Shown here: positions 51,071 through 60,714 of the stretch, piece after piece
How positions within the stretch are numbered: the stretch's first letter is position 1
Layout: the number at the start of each line of letters is the position of its first letter
Origin: Polyangiaceae bacterium
GTDB lineage: Bacteria > Myxococcota_A > Polyangia > Polyangiales > Polyangiaceae
Assembly (NCBI GenBank): GCA_041389725.1
Contig: JAWKRG010000007.1
Coordinates: 1 to 64,000, forward strand
Reading direction: 5' to 3'
DNA length: 64,000 nucleotides
Program-made: the position numbers and the translations under genes
The notes under the pieces: model-generated
What the model saw: the letters and a program-made list of their open reading frames with translations, nothing else
What the model was told of the DNA's origin: nothing
Databases searched by the model: none

Positions 51071-51112
51071 CGCCGGTTGGTTCGGCAGACAAAGCGGTGT
51101 AGCAAGCCGCCC

Positions 51113-53569
51113 ATGTCCAGCGCCGAACTTCCCTCCCACGCGCGCGTCGTCGTCATTGGCGGCGGCATCATCGGTTGCTCCGTGGCCTATCACCTGGCGC
51201 ACGCAGGCTGGAAGGACGTGGTAGTGCTCGAGCGCGATCGCCTGACCAGCGGGACGACTTGGCACGCCGCGGGGCTCATCGTCACCTTTGGCTCCCTGAG
51301 CGAGACCAGCACCGAACTGCGCAAGTACTCACGCGATCTCTACGCGCGCTTGGAAGCGGAGACGGGTCAGTCGACAGGCTTCCGCCCGACCGGGTTCATC
51401 GAGGTGGCCGCCGACGCGGATCGCTTGGAGGAGTACCGCCGCGTTGCAGCCTTCAATCGCTACATGGGCGTGGACGTCCACGAGCTCTCGCCGAAGGAAG
51501 TGGGCGAGCTGTTCCCCCTCGCGAAGACCGACGACATTCTCGCAGGCTTCTACGTGAAGGAGGACGGCCGCGGCAATCCCGTGGACATCACCATGGCGCT
51601 GGCCAAAGGCGCGCGCATGCAGGGCGCACGCATCCTCGAGGGAGTGCCGGTGCTGGACGTGCTCAGCGACGGCAAGCGCGTGCGCGGCGTGGTGACCGCG
51701 CAGGGGGAGATTCAGGCGGAATACGTCGTCAACTGCACGGGGATGTGGGCGCGGCAACTGGCGGCGCGCACCGGCGTCCACGTGCCGCTGCAGGCAGCGG
51801 AACACTACTACCTGATCACCGAGAAGATCCCGGGCATGAGCGCGGACTGGCCGGTGCTCGAAGACCCCGCGTCCCACGCCTACTATCGCGAAGAAGTGGG
51901 CGGGCTGATGATTGGCCTCTTCGAGCCGGTGTGCGCGCCTTGGAAGGTGGAGGGCATTCCCGAGGACTTCTCCTTCGGCGAGATCCCACCGGACTGGGAT
52001 CGCATGACTCCCTACTTGGAGAAAGCGATGAGCCGCGTGCCCGTGTCGCTGGAAGCGGGCGTGAAGAAGTTCTTCTGCGGCCCCGAGAGCTTCACTCCAG
52101 ATCTGTCACCCATCGTCGGCGAAGCCCCCGAGCTGCAGAACTACTTCATCGCGGCCGGCATGAACTCGATTGGCATCATCACCGGCGGGGGGCTGGGCCG
52201 TCTGCTCGCGCACTGGATCATGACGGGGCGCCCGGATGCGGACGTCAGCGGCATCCACGCCGACCGGCTCCATTCCTACCAGACCAATCCCGAGTATTTG
52301 CGCCAGCGCACGGTGGAATCCCTCGGCATGGTGTACCAGTGCCACTACCCCACCCGCGTGCTGCAGACTGCGCGCGGTGCGCGGCGCTCTCCCTTTCACG
52401 ATCGCTTGGCGCAGGCTGGCGCCTACTTCAAGGAAACCGGCGGCTGGGAAGCGGCGGATTGGTACGCACCGCCGGGCGTGGAGCCGACGGTGACCAGCTT
52501 TTCGTGGGGCCGCCAGCAGTGGTTTCCTCACTGGGAAGCGGAACACCGCGCGGCGCGGGAAGGCGTGATCCTGATGGACATGTCCTTCATGAGCAAATAC
52601 CTGGTGCAAGGTCGCGACGCCGGCAAAGTGCTCGACTTCGTCTCTGCCAACCGCGTGGACGGCGCCACGGGGCGCATCACCTATACCCAGTGGCTCAACG
52701 AGGACGGCAAGATCGAAGCGGATCTGACCGTGACGAAGCTCGGCCCGGAGCGCTACTGGGTCGTGGCCTCGGACACCGTGCGACGACACGTGCTCACCTG
52801 GCTCGAGCGGCACATTCCCCAAGACGCGCACGCCTTCGTGACGGACGTGACCGGCGGCTATGGGCAACTGAACGTGCAGGGGCCGCGCTCGCGCGAACTG
52901 CTGCAGAGCGTGACGACGGCGGACCTGAGCAACGAGGCCTTCCCGTTTCGTGCTGCGCGTGAGATCGACATCGGCTTCGCGCGCGCTCTCTGCGTGCGCA
53001 TCACCTACTTGGGCGAACTCGGCTATGAGCTCTACATTCCCGCAGAGCAGTCGACCCACGTCTACGATCGCATCGTGGAGGCCGGCGCGCGCTTCGGTCT
53101 GCGTCACGCCGGGCTCAAAGCCTTGGGCAGCCTGCGGATGGAGAAGGGCTATCGCGACTGGGGCCACGACATCGACAACACCGATGGCGTGCTGGAAGCG
53201 GGCCTCGGCTTCGCAGTCAGCTTGAAGAAGCCCGCGGGCTTCATCGGCCGAGAGGCAGTATTGGCGGAAAAGGCTGCGCCCTCGAAGCGGCAGCTATGCC
53301 AGATCTTCGTGAAAGACCCCGAGCCCATGCTGTACCACGCCGAAGTCGTCTTCCGAGACGACCGCGCGGTGGGCTACGTGCGAGCCGCGTCCTACGGCCA
53401 CACCCTGGGCGGCGCCGTGGGGCTGTGCATGATCAGCGCGGACCAGATCGTCGATGACGAATACTTGCGCACGGGCAAGTGGGAGGTGGACATCGCCGGA
53501 CGGCGCTATCCGGCGCTGGCATCGCGACAGCCGCTGTACGACCCGTCGATGGCGCGCATCAAGGCCTGA
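51113..53569 (+). CDS. DMGDH/SARDH-like FAD oxidoreductase with GcvT domains
   Basis: The 818-residue protein starts MSSAELP; an upstream in-frame start at 51077 is less likely. The N-terminal half is a FAD-dependent DAO-type domain with VVVIGGGIIGCSVAYHLAHA and SGTTWHAAGL, where the His attaches FAD covalently in dimethylglycine and sarcosine dehydrogenases. The C-terminal half is aminomethyltransferase (GcvT)-like: FMSKYLVQGRDA, GPRSRELLQSVT, RITYLGELGYELYIP, HAGLKALGSLRMEKGYR. It would oxidise an N-methyl amino acid and pass one-carbon units to tetrahydrofolate; PDPR-like regulatory proteins share this layout, so the substrate is uncertain. Confidence 0.92.
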   Translation: MSSAELPSHARVVVIGGGIIGCSVAYHLAHAGWKDVVVLERDRLTSGTTWHAAGLIVTFGSLSETSTELRKYSRDLYARLEAETGQSTGFRPTGFIEVAADADRLEEYRRVAAFNRYMGVDVHELSPKEVGELFPLAKTDDILAGFYVKEDGRGNPVDITMALAKGARMQGARILEGVPVLDVLSDGKRVRGVVTAQGEIQAEYVVNCTGMWARQLAARTGVHVPLQAAEHYYLITEKIPGMSADWPVLEDPASHAYYREEVGGLMIGLFEPVCAPWKVEGIPEDFSFGEIPPDWDRMTPYLEKAMSRVPVSLEAGVKKFFCGPESFTPDLSPIVGEAPELQNYFIAAGMNSIGIITGGGLGRLLAHWIMTGRPDADVSGIHADRLHSYQTNPEYLRQRTVESLGMVYQCHYPTRVLQTARGARRSPFHDRLAQAGAYFKETGGWEAADWYAPPGVEPTVTSFSWGRQQWFPHWEAEHRAAREGVILMDMSFMSKYLVQGRDAGKVLDFVSANRVDGATGRITYTQWLNEDGKIEADLTVTKLGPERYWVVASDTVRRHVLTWLERHIPQDAHAFVTDVTGGYGQLNVQGPRSRELLQSVTTADLSNEAFPFRAAREIDIGFARALCVRITYLGELGYELYIPAEQSTHVYDRIVEAGARFGLRHAGLKALGSLRMEKGYRDWGHDIDNTDGVLEAGLGFAVSLKKPAGFIGREAVLAEKAAPSKRQLCQIFVKDPEPMLYHAEVVFRDDRAVGYVRAASYGHTLGGAVGLCMISADQIVDDEYLRTGKWEVDIAGRRYPALASRQPLYDPSMARIKA

Positions 53570-53761
53570 CCGGCACTGGCGCGCATCGGGCCTGACCAGC
53601 GCGAGCGCTTCAACGCCTGACCGCCCGCCGCAGGGCGGCGCAAGGGGCGAGGTCGGCATGAATCGTGCGTCGCACGACTGGGATTGCGCTGTCTCGAGCA
53701 GTCGACGTGACAGCTGGCGCGGGCGCGTCTAGGAGCTACGTAGGACTCATCACGGTATGAC

Positions 53762-56700
53762 ATGCTAGCCCTCGGCATCGACCTCGGAACCGCCTTCGTG
53801 CGCGCCGCCGTGTTTCACGGCGGAAGCCTCGAGCTGCTGCAGTTCCCCGACGGCGCCCACAGCACGCCCGCGGTGGTGTCGATGGGTGGCGGAAGCACGC
53901 GGGTCGGTCGCACGGCACTCTCCCGCGCCACCACGCACCCGGCTGAAACCGTGCGCGGTATCAAGCGGCTGCTAGGGCGAAGCGTCGATGACCCAGTGCT
54001 CCGCCGCATTGCGCAGACCGCCGCCTTCGAAGTAGTGGGTCAAGGGCGAGAGCCGGTGCGACTGCGCCTGGGCGACGCGACCCTCGAAACCGAGAAGATC
54101 ACGGCCGCCCTGCTGGGCCACCTTGCAGAAGTCAGCGAGCAACGTCTGGGCAAGCGACCGACCCAAGTCGTGCTCACGTCCCCCTATTGGTACGGAAGCC
54201 GACAGCGCGAAGCCTTGAAGCGCGCCGCCAGCCTGGCGGGCTTCACTGTGCTGCAGGTCATCAGCGAAGCCACGGCCACGGCGCTGTCGCTGATCGATGC
54301 CGAGCCCGAGACGCGGCATGTGGCCATCGTGGACGTGGGGGCCGGCGGCTGCAGCGCTTCGATCTTGGAGATGGGCAAGGCTGGCGTGCGACTGCTTGCT
54401 AGCGGCGGTGACCCCCTGGGCGGCGGCGAGGACGTGGACCAAGGGCTGATGCGCGCAGTCATCAAGGGCGTCCGTGCCAAGGTAGGGGATTTTCCAGACA
54501 GCCCTGCGATTTTTGAGCTGGTCCGACAGGTGTGTGAGACCGCGAAGCGAGACATCAGCGACGCCGCGCAAGTCTCCGCGGTCATTCCCTTCTTGCCCAT
54601 CGGCAGCGGCGTGTTCAACCAGCAGGTGCGCATCGATCGTCGCAACGTCGAGCAACTGATGCAGGACACTACGCTGCGCATCGCCGCCGCGTGCCAGAGC
54701 GCGCTGGAAGAGAGTGCACTGGACAAGAGCGAACTCGCTGCCGTGTACGCCACCGGCGGAATGACACGACTGAAGACGGTGCGCGACAGCATCAGCAGGG
54801 TCCTTGGCGAGATCAGCTCGCGGCGACTCGACCCAGACGGCTCCGTCGCGCTGGGCGCTGCATATCAAGGAGGCATGCTGGTCGGCGGCATCGACAGCAT
54901 TCCGGTGATCGACGTGCAAACCAAGCTGTCCGTTCCGCCGGCAGCGCCCAATGCCGCTGCGTCCATGCCGCCGCTGCCGGTGATGACTGCGCCACCGCCC
55001 GCGCGAGCCTCCGACAAGCCGCCGGACGTCGACACCGGCGCGTTCCGCGTGGAGCTGGCAGGGCTTCTGGCTCATCTGCGCGCCGGAGCCCTCACCGACG
55101 GCGCCGGCGCGCCGACCACCCACTCGACCCTGGTTGCCCGCGCCAACGACGTCGTCGAAACCGACGCCGATGACTCGCCCGAAGCGCGCGAGCGGGCGGT
55201 GACGCACCTGCGCGGAGTTTGGAAACAGCTCAGCCTCACGATGCAGACTGCGCGGCAGTACCGCTGGGACCATCCGCAGACCATCGGCGCGCTGGCCGCG
55301 GCAAAACGCGCCGTCGACGCTGCCGCGGCGGAATCGGTCAATGCGGTGCGCTGGGACGTGCGCTCGACGCGCTTCTCTTTCAAGGGCGAAGACGTGTGGA
55401 AGCCCGACCGTCCCCCCTACGATCGCATTCCCCACGAGGTGTTCGCCGACGGCGTGCGCAAGGTCCAGCTCCGGGGCGGCATCAGCGTCGCGGAGTTGCG
55501 TCGGTTGCTCGGCGTGTTGCTACGCGACCCAGCTCTCGGCTTTGGCGCAGACGACGACGCGGCCACTGCCTTGTGGGACGCCAAGTTCGAACACGTCGCC
55601 TACGTGGCCGTCGACGCTTTCACCGAAGCCGATGAGCCGGAGTTCGAGGAGCAACGCGACGAGCTGGCGAAAGAGCTGGCGAAGATCGCGAACCTGAGTG
55701 GGGACTCCGAGTCGGTTCTGGGCAACTACACCGCGGCGCAGCGCGACATAGCGCCGCAAGTCGACGCCGCCAGCCTTTCGGCCGAGGAACGTCTTGCTCT
55801 GACCGGAGACTTGGACCCCGGCGAACAGATCTGGCTGCAGCGCTTCGCACGTGCGTTCTCGCAGAGCTACGCCGCGACGGCCAGCAGCGATGGCGGCGTG
55901 GAGTTGGTGGCCGCGGTTCGACGCTACTGCGAAGAGCAGTTGACGGCGGGCCACCCGCTGGAAGCCTTCGCCAAGCTCACCGCGCTGACCCAGGCCTTCG
56001 AAGCGGACTTCGGACCGGACGCCGCGCGCGATCTCTTCGGACGGCTGGTGGCTGAAGTGTTCAGCGCTGAGCATCTCGTCGAGTTGTTCCAGACCCTCGG
56101 CGCGATTCCTCAGTTGACCGCGAACGTAGTCGAGTCCGTTTCGCACGTCCTGCAAGCGCTACCCGACGACCGCTTCGTGCTGAGCGGCTGTGAGCTACAC
56201 GCATCCCTGCGTCCGGAACTATCCGCTGTCTTGAACGAGTACCTGGCGCGCCATGTAGTGGGCAACGAGCAGCACTTGGGCGAGCTGGTCGCCATCGCGC
56301 CGCGCGCGACGGCCGAGCGCTTTCTCGCGCTGCTGCAGGAGACGGACAGCCCGGCCGCCCAAGCCGCCGTTCAGCGTGGGCTCGCCTCACCCCACGCCGA
56401 GATCCGCCTCCGCGCGCTGGCGTGTTTGCCCCAAGAAGCGTCGGAACAGCTCCAGGCCGACGTGAAGGCGATCTTGGAGGATCCCGAGCCCACCGTGCGC
56501 GATCGAGCCCTGCAAGTGATCGCGGAACAAAAGCTGACCGTCGCTGGCCCCGCCCTGATGACGCGGGCGCGGGACGAGAGCTTCCACGACTTGCCGCTGC
56601 GAGAGCAGCGGCTGATCCTCGAGTGCATCGCCGGCCTCAATCGCGAACGGGCCGAGGCGCTGGGACTCGAAATCCTGGAACGCAAGAGCTTGCTGGGCGC

Positions 56701-56899
56701 GGAGAACGTAGAGCTGTCGCGCGCCCTGGCCGCCGAGTTCCTCAGCCAGTTCGACTCCGAAGCAGTGCTGGGCGCACTGAAGAAGGTGGCAAAGAAGAGC
56801 TGGTTCCGCTCGAGTCCGGCTCAAGAAGCGGCGAGTCACGCCGTCACGCACATCGAGTACCGACGCTCGCAACCGCCGGGTGGAAAGGCTGACCGATGA
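53762..56899 (+). CDS. Hsp70-family ATPase fused to helical HEAT-like region
   Basis: The 1045-residue protein starts MLALGIDLGTAFVRAAVF, the phosphate-1 loop of Hsp70. TSPYWYGSRQREALKRAASLAG, VISEATATALSL, VDVGAGGCSASIL and YATGGMTRLKTVRDSI complete an actin/Hsp70 ATPase to about residue 375. A Pro/Ala linker follows (PPAAPNAAASMPPLPV). In place of the usual substrate-binding domain there is a large helical part; a clear HEAT series (AAVQRGLASPHAEIRLRALA, DVKAILEDPEPTVRDRALQVI) lies at 830-950. The stop overlaps the next gene's start (ATGA). A chaperone-like or regulatory scaffold with the downstream protein is inferred. Confidence 0.9.
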   Translation: MLALGIDLGTAFVRAAVFHGGSLELLQFPDGAHSTPAVVSMGGGSTRVGRTALSRATTHPAETVRGIKRLLGRSVDDPVLRRIAQTAAFEVVGQGREPVRLRLGDATLETEKITAALLGHLAEVSEQRLGKRPTQVVLTSPYWYGSRQREALKRAASLAGFTVLQVISEATATALSLIDAEPETRHVAIVDVGAGGCSASILEMGKAGVRLLASGGDPLGGGEDVDQGLMRAVIKGVRAKVGDFPDSPAIFELVRQVCETAKRDISDAAQVSAVIPFLPIGSGVFNQQVRIDRRNVEQLMQDTTLRIAAACQSALEESALDKSELAAVYATGGMTRLKTVRDSISRVLGEISSRRLDPDGSVALGAAYQGGMLVGGIDSIPVIDVQTKLSVPPAAPNAAASMPPLPVMTAPPPARASDKPPDVDTGAFRVELAGLLAHLRAGALTDGAGAPTTHSTLVARANDVVETDADDSPEARERAVTHLRGVWKQLSLTMQTARQYRWDHPQTIGALAAAKRAVDAAAAESVNAVRWDVRSTRFSFKGEDVWKPDRPPYDRIPHEVFADGVRKVQLRGGISVAELRRLLGVLLRDPALGFGADDDAATALWDAKFEHVAYVAVDAFTEADEPEFEEQRDELAKELAKIANLSGDSESVLGNYTAAQRDIAPQVDAASLSAEERLALTGDLDPGEQIWLQRFARAFSQSYAATASSDGGVELVAAVRRYCEEQLTAGHPLEAFAKLTALTQAFEADFGPDAARDLFGRLVAEVFSAEHLVELFQTLGAIPQLTANVVESVSHVLQALPDDRFVLSGCELHASLRPELSAVLNEYLARHVVGNEQHLGELVAIAPRATAERFLALLQETDSPAAQAAVQRGLASPHAEIRLRALACLPQEASEQLQADVKAILEDPEPTVRDRALQVIAEQKLTVAGPALMTRARDESFHDLPLREQRLILECIAGLNRERAEALGLEILERKSLLGAENVELSRALAAEFLSQFDSEAVLGALKKVAKKSWFRSSPAQEAASHAVTHIEYRRSQPPGGKADR

Positions 56900-58239
56900 G
56901 CGGCATTCGCGACGACGACCACGCGCTCCGCGAGCGACGCCGCAGCGCCGCCGTGGGCGTCGTGCTCGCTGCGTTTCGCCTGGTCAAGGCCTGCATGATC
57001 CACGACGACGAGAACCACACCGTGCAACAGCTGGTTCCCGAGATTGCAAATAGCGTGAACGAGTACTGCGACGCCTACGCAGCCGCGTCGGTGCGGCTGA
57101 TGTTTTCGGGCGAAGTGGCGTTCGTCAATCGCCGGCTGATGCGCGCCAATCGCGAGACCTACGCCATCGCGCTGCAACTCGGCGAACTGCTCTCGCGCGG
57201 CAACGCCAACGAGGTGACTTTCGAGCAGGGCATGGACGCGCGGTCCGGCCTCGCCTTTGCGCGGCTCTTGGTGGACGCGCAGCGCAGCCCTGAAGCTGCC
57301 GCCCAGCTCACCAGTCGGGAAATCCGCGGCGTGGTGGTGCGGCGCGTGCCTGAGGCAGACGAGTTGGAAGAAGAGAAGCGGGACAGCCCGGTGGCCCAAG
57401 TGGTCAAGGCCTACGCGGCGGCGGTGCTGATCCTGCAAGGCTTCTACCGCAGCCTGTCGCACACGGGCATGGGCAACGTGCAATCGGTGAAGCGCATCTC
57501 TCAAAAGCTGGTGGCGCTGTGCGAGCGTCATCCTGAACTGATGGTCGCGGCCGCGGCTGCGCCCCTAGCGGATGCAAACCCCGCTCGGCAGGCTGTGAGC
57601 AGTGCGGTGCTGTCCATCGCCATGGCGCGGCGGCTGTCGGCGGACCGTGCGCTGGCAACCACTGCCGCACAAAGCGCACTCCTGTTGGACTTGGGCAAGA
57701 CCCTCGCTCCCAGTTCGACCAACGGCAAGCTTCACAGCGGAACCGCACTGTCGTTCTTGGTGCAGACAGGCGGTCTCCACGCGCCGTCGCAGCGCCGCAG
57801 CACCGTGGTGCATCAAATCCTTTCCGGCGACGACAGGCAAAAGGAGCACGCGGTTCTCTTGTCACGCCTGGTCGGAATCGCAGCGCGATTCAACATGCTG
57901 CGAGCGCCGGGAGCAAAGGGCGCGCCGGGACTGGACGACACCATCGCAACGCTCTCGGCGGAGCTGCGCAGTGAATCCGATGCACGACTCGTGCGCGTGT
58001 TCGTCGGTGCGTTGGGCTTGATTCCGGCCGGCACCGTCGTGGAACTCGACAGCGGCGAGCTGGGCATGGTGATCGGAGCCCCACGTCAAGCACTGGATTT
58101 CACTCGTCCCCGAGTGCGTTTGCTGACGGATTCGGCCCAACAGGCCCTGCCGACCCCGCTCGACGTGGACCTCGCCAGACCGAAGAAAGACGAGCCAGAT
58201 CGGGTAGTTCGTCGCGCCATCGTGAAGCCTGCCTCTTGA
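56896..58239 (+). CDS. Degenerate HD-GYP-like protein coupled to Hsp70-HEAT
   Basis: The 447-residue protein starts MSGIRDDDHALRERR. The N-terminal part (LMFSGEVAFVNRRLMRANRETYAIALQLGELL) is a partner domain often placed before HD-GYP domains. In the C-terminal part, AAQSALLLDLGKTLAP sits where the HD-GYP motif reads HDIGK, but the His is Leu, and neither HHE nor GYP is found. Catalysis of c-di-GMP hydrolysis is therefore unlikely; it may sense or bind instead. A later GTVVELDSGELGMVIG strand block closes the protein. It is ATGA-coupled to the Hsp70-HEAT gene. Confidence 0.78.
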   Translation: MSGIRDDDHALRERRRSAAVGVVLAAFRLVKACMIHDDENHTVQQLVPEIANSVNEYCDAYAAASVRLMFSGEVAFVNRRLMRANRETYAIALQLGELLSRGNANEVTFEQGMDARSGLAFARLLVDAQRSPEAAAQLTSREIRGVVVRRVPEADELEEEKRDSPVAQVVKAYAAAVLILQGFYRSLSHTGMGNVQSVKRISQKLVALCERHPELMVAAAAAPLADANPARQAVSSAVLSIAMARRLSADRALATTAAQSALLLDLGKTLAPSSTNGKLHSGTALSFLVQTGGLHAPSQRRSTVVHQILSGDDRQKEHAVLLSRLVGIAARFNMLRAPGAKGAPGLDDTIATLSAELRSESDARLVRVFVGALGLIPAGTVVELDSGELGMVIGAPRQALDFTRPRVRLLTDSAQQALPTPLDVDLARPKKDEPDRVVRRAIVKPAS

Positions 58240-58339
58240 CCTGACCCCCTGCTCTGAGTCAGCGTAGGCGTCAGCTCAGACAGGCGGTGGTGTCAGTTGG
58301 CGCCAGGTCCAGAGGGGGCCAACCGCGAACCATCGAACC

Positions 58340-59086
58340 ATGTCCGAACTTCGCCGCACGTGTGCTCCCTACCCAGGCCGCCTCATCGCCGGCGCCTCAG
58401 TGGCGTTGGCGCTCGCTTGCTCGTCAGCCCCACCCCCTGCCCCCGAGCGCCCGAAAACCACCGTGTCGGAGCGAGAGCCGGCCGCAATCGATCGCGGCGC
58501 CGCCAGCTACGAAACGGAGATCGGCGGTCTGAACCAAGACGACGTGAACGAGCACTTCGCTGCACTGCAACCGCGAGTGGAAGATTGCGTGCGTCGAGCC
58601 TCGAGTCGCGTGGACGAAGTCGGAGGACGCGTGGCAGTGCGCATGCGCCTGGACCGTCGCGGTCACGTGCGCTGGGCATACCTGTCGGACAGCACGTTGG
58701 GGGATCGCGGTGCCGAGCGTTGCGTCCTCGACCTGGTGAGCAGTCGCGGTTGGCCCAAGCCCCTGAGCGGCGAAGGTCTGGCAGAGTCGTCTTTCGAAGT
58801 GGAACCCGCCGCGGCGCCGAGTGACCTGCCAGCACGGCAGCGCAAGGCTCTGGAGAAACAAGCGCGCATCGCGGCGCGCAGTTGTCTGCAGGGAGTCAAA
58901 GGACGCTTCGAAGCGACCGCCTACGTCGGCGGTAGCGGCAAAGTACTCGCGGCTGGCGTCGCCCCTCCCGACGAACGCGGAGAGTCCGTGTCAGATTGCG
59001 TCGCGGATGCCCTGGTGGGGCTCAAAGTCGGTCGTTTGCCGGCGTCGGCCCGTCCCACCGCCAAGGTGAGCTTTCGCGTCCGCTGA
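58340..59086 (+). CDS. AgmX/PglI C-terminal-domain lipoprotein
   Basis: The 248-residue protein starts MSELRRTCAPYPGR; the signal ends VALALACSS. It has two copies of a TonB-like module. The first, NEHFAALQPRVEDCVRRASS through GHVRWAYLSDSTLGDRGAERCVLDLV, is the AgmX/PglI C-terminal domain of myxobacterial gliding proteins; the second, RIAARSCLQGVKGRFEATAYV through VSDCVADALVGLKV, repeats it. Each has a Cys pair. It may connect envelope components. Its link to gliding is inferred from the domain. Confidence 0.85.
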   Translation: MSELRRTCAPYPGRLIAGASVALALACSSAPPPAPERPKTTVSEREPAAIDRGAASYETEIGGLNQDDVNEHFAALQPRVEDCVRRASSRVDEVGGRVAVRMRLDRRGHVRWAYLSDSTLGDRGAERCVLDLVSSRGWPKPLSGEGLAESSFEVEPAAAPSDLPARQRKALEKQARIAARSCLQGVKGRFEATAYVGGSGKVLAAGVAPPDERGESVSDCVADALVGLKVGRLPASARPTAKVSFRVR

Positions 59087-59110
59087 GGCGCGCCGCTGGT
59101 TCGCGCTGCG

Positions 59111-60283
59111 CTACTGCACGCAGCAGTCTTTGGGCGCGCGGTAGAGGCCACCGTCGTCAGCGAAATAGACGTGGGTGCTGTCCACCGCGACGGAGCCCGG
59201 GGATTTGAGCTTCTTCGCCAGCAGCTCGACGGCTCCGCCCGCGAAGGACGCGCGAGCAATGTGCGTTGAGGTAGAGCTGGTCCAATACAAGTGCGTAGCA
59301 TCGGCCACGAGGCGATCGGGAAGCGCAGCCGGAACAGGCGTCTCCACAGCGCCGCTATTGTCCTGCAAGCGCGCCAAGATCTTGTTCACGTCGCTGAAGT
59401 ACACGCGGCCGTTGCCCAGCACCACGTCGGCAGGAGCCAGCAGATTCGTGGCCACCGGCTCAACCGCCTTGCTCGTGAGGTCGTAGCGACTCACGGATTG
59501 AGCGGCAACGCGGGTCGACCACCACACGTACTTGCCGTCTGTGGCGATGCCGAAGGCATCCGTGCCAACAGACGTCAGGGTTTCTCGCGGACCGCTCACC
59601 AGTGGCTTGCGGTAGGCGGCCTTGCCATAGGTGGTCCAGTAGGCATACCCGCCATGCAGCAGCATCCGTTGCGGCACAGCGCCGTCGCCCGGGTCGAAAG
59701 CGACGACGTTGCCGTTGAGCTTGTTCACCTGGTCGATTCCGAAGCTGGTATTGCCGACGTAGACGTGATTGCTGTCTACCCTCAGCGGCCCACGAAAACT
59801 GCTTCCGAGGGCCACACCGGCCGCGGCACCTCCCGCCTTCGGTACGCGCGAGATCCCAGAGATACTCGCGAGGTAGATGTGTTGCGAGTCTAGGTCGAAA
59901 TCGAGCGAGTAGACCGCCGCCGCGAGCAACTGCGCGCAGCTCGTCACGCATCCGCCGCCGCCGTCGGGTAGGCCGCCGCCACTGCCCGCGCTGCCGCCAC
60001 TGCCCGCGCTGCCGCCACTGCCCGCGCTGCTTCCGCTGCCGCTCGACCCCGCCACGCCGCCACTGCCGTTCGCGCCACCGCTCGCCGCGCCGCCACCGCT
60101 TCCCCCCGTGGTCGTGGTGGTCATCCCAGCGGAACCACCGCCACCCGCGACACTTCCGCCCACGCCCCCTTGGCTCGCGCCGCTCCCGGCGTCGCTCAAT
60201 GCGCCCACGGGATCTCCCTCGCACGCCGCGAGCACCAGACTCGCCGCGAACAACGAAGCGCCAAGACCGACGCGAAGCGTCAT
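59111..60283 (-). CDS. Gly/Ser-rich lipoprotein with beta-propeller
   Basis: The 390-residue protein starts MTLRVGLGASLFAASLVLAACEG (lipobox LAAC). An extended Gly/Ser/Ala linker contains an 18-bp coding repeat giving SAGSGGSAGSGGSAGSGG. The propeller-like part repeats phrases of the type YSLDFDLDSQHIYLAS, LRVDSNHVYVGN, MLLHGGYAYWTT, IATDGKYVWWST, LVADATHLYWTS and VAVDSTHVYFAD. It ends with CCVQ. The start overlaps the upstream gene's stop (ATGA). It is the last gene of a four-gene minus-strand operon. Confidence 0.82.
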   Translation of the reverse strand: MTLRVGLGASLFAASLVLAACEGDPVGALSDAGSGASQGGVGGSVAGGGGSAGMTTTTTGGSGGGAASGGANGSGGVAGSSGSGSSAGSGGSAGSGGSAGSGGGLPDGGGGCVTSCAQLLAAAVYSLDFDLDSQHIYLASISGISRVPKAGGAAAGVALGSSFRGPLRVDSNHVYVGNTSFGIDQVNKLNGNVVAFDPGDGAVPQRMLLHGGYAYWTTYGKAAYRKPLVSGPRETLTSVGTDAFGIATDGKYVWWSTRVAAQSVSRYDLTSKAVEPVATNLLAPADVVLGNGRVYFSDVNKILARLQDNSGAVETPVPAALPDRLVADATHLYWTSSTSTHIARASFAGGAVELLAKKLKSPGSVAVDSTHVYFADDGGLYRAPKDCCVQ

Positions 60284-60684
60284 CGCTTCTTCTTCTTGCT
60301 CGTCGACGTCTCGGCCAGCGCGTCCTTCAAACGTGCTGCCAGCTGGGACGCATGTTCCTGGCGCTTTGCGATGCGCGCCTCGATCTCCAGATTCGCCTCG
60401 ACGTCGTCCGCGAGCTCGTCGGCAGCCACGCGGCCCAGCGCCAAGAGTCGCGGGCCGAGGCGCTCGCGCAGACGTTCCCGAATTCCCTCGCGCACCAAGT
60501 CGAGGGCGACCTGCCTAGCCATGGAAGTCGCCTCGGACAAAAGTACCTGACTCAGCTCCAGGTCGAGGAACTCCGTGTTGCCGGGACCGCGCCCACCCCC
60601 AGATTGCCCGCCGTGCCCGCCATGGCAGTCCCCATGCCCATGCCCGCCGTGACGCTCTCCTCGCGACTGATTCTCTCCGCTCAT
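60280..60684 (-). CDS. Small protein with His/Gly-rich N-terminus and helical tail
   Basis: The 134-residue protein starts MSGENQSRGERHGGHGHGDC and continues HGGHGGQSGG, a His-rich stretch with one Cys that could bind nickel, zinc or copper. The rest is a strongly helical, charged segment (LSEATSMARQVALDLVREG, RLRERLGPRLLALGRVAA, ANLEIEARIAKRQEHASQL) with coiled-coil potential and a Lys-rich end (KKKKR). It is not a membrane protein. The stop is coupled to the downstream lipoprotein. Function is unknown. Confidence 0.75.
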   Translation of the reverse strand: MSGENQSRGERHGGHGHGDCHGGHGGQSGGGRGPGNTEFLDLELSQVLLSEATSMARQVALDLVREGIRERLRERLGPRLLALGRVAADELADDVEANLEIEARIAKRQEHASQLAARLKDALAETSTSKKKKR

Positions 60685-60714
60685 GATCTTCCTCCCGGCC
60701 GCGCGGCGGCTCGT

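Noticed and set aside
51175..52962. 595-aa frame shifted against the FAD oxidoreductase
   Set aside because: Arg/Gly-rich out-of-frame reading of a well-conserved gene.
53972..55435. 487-aa minus-strand frame opposite the Hsp70 gene
   Set aside because: Antisense to intact Hsp70 ATPase motifs; no signal, domain or start context.
56896..58239. Active c-di-GMP phosphodiesterase
   Set aside because: The HD pair is Leu-Asp and the HHE and GYP motifs were not found.
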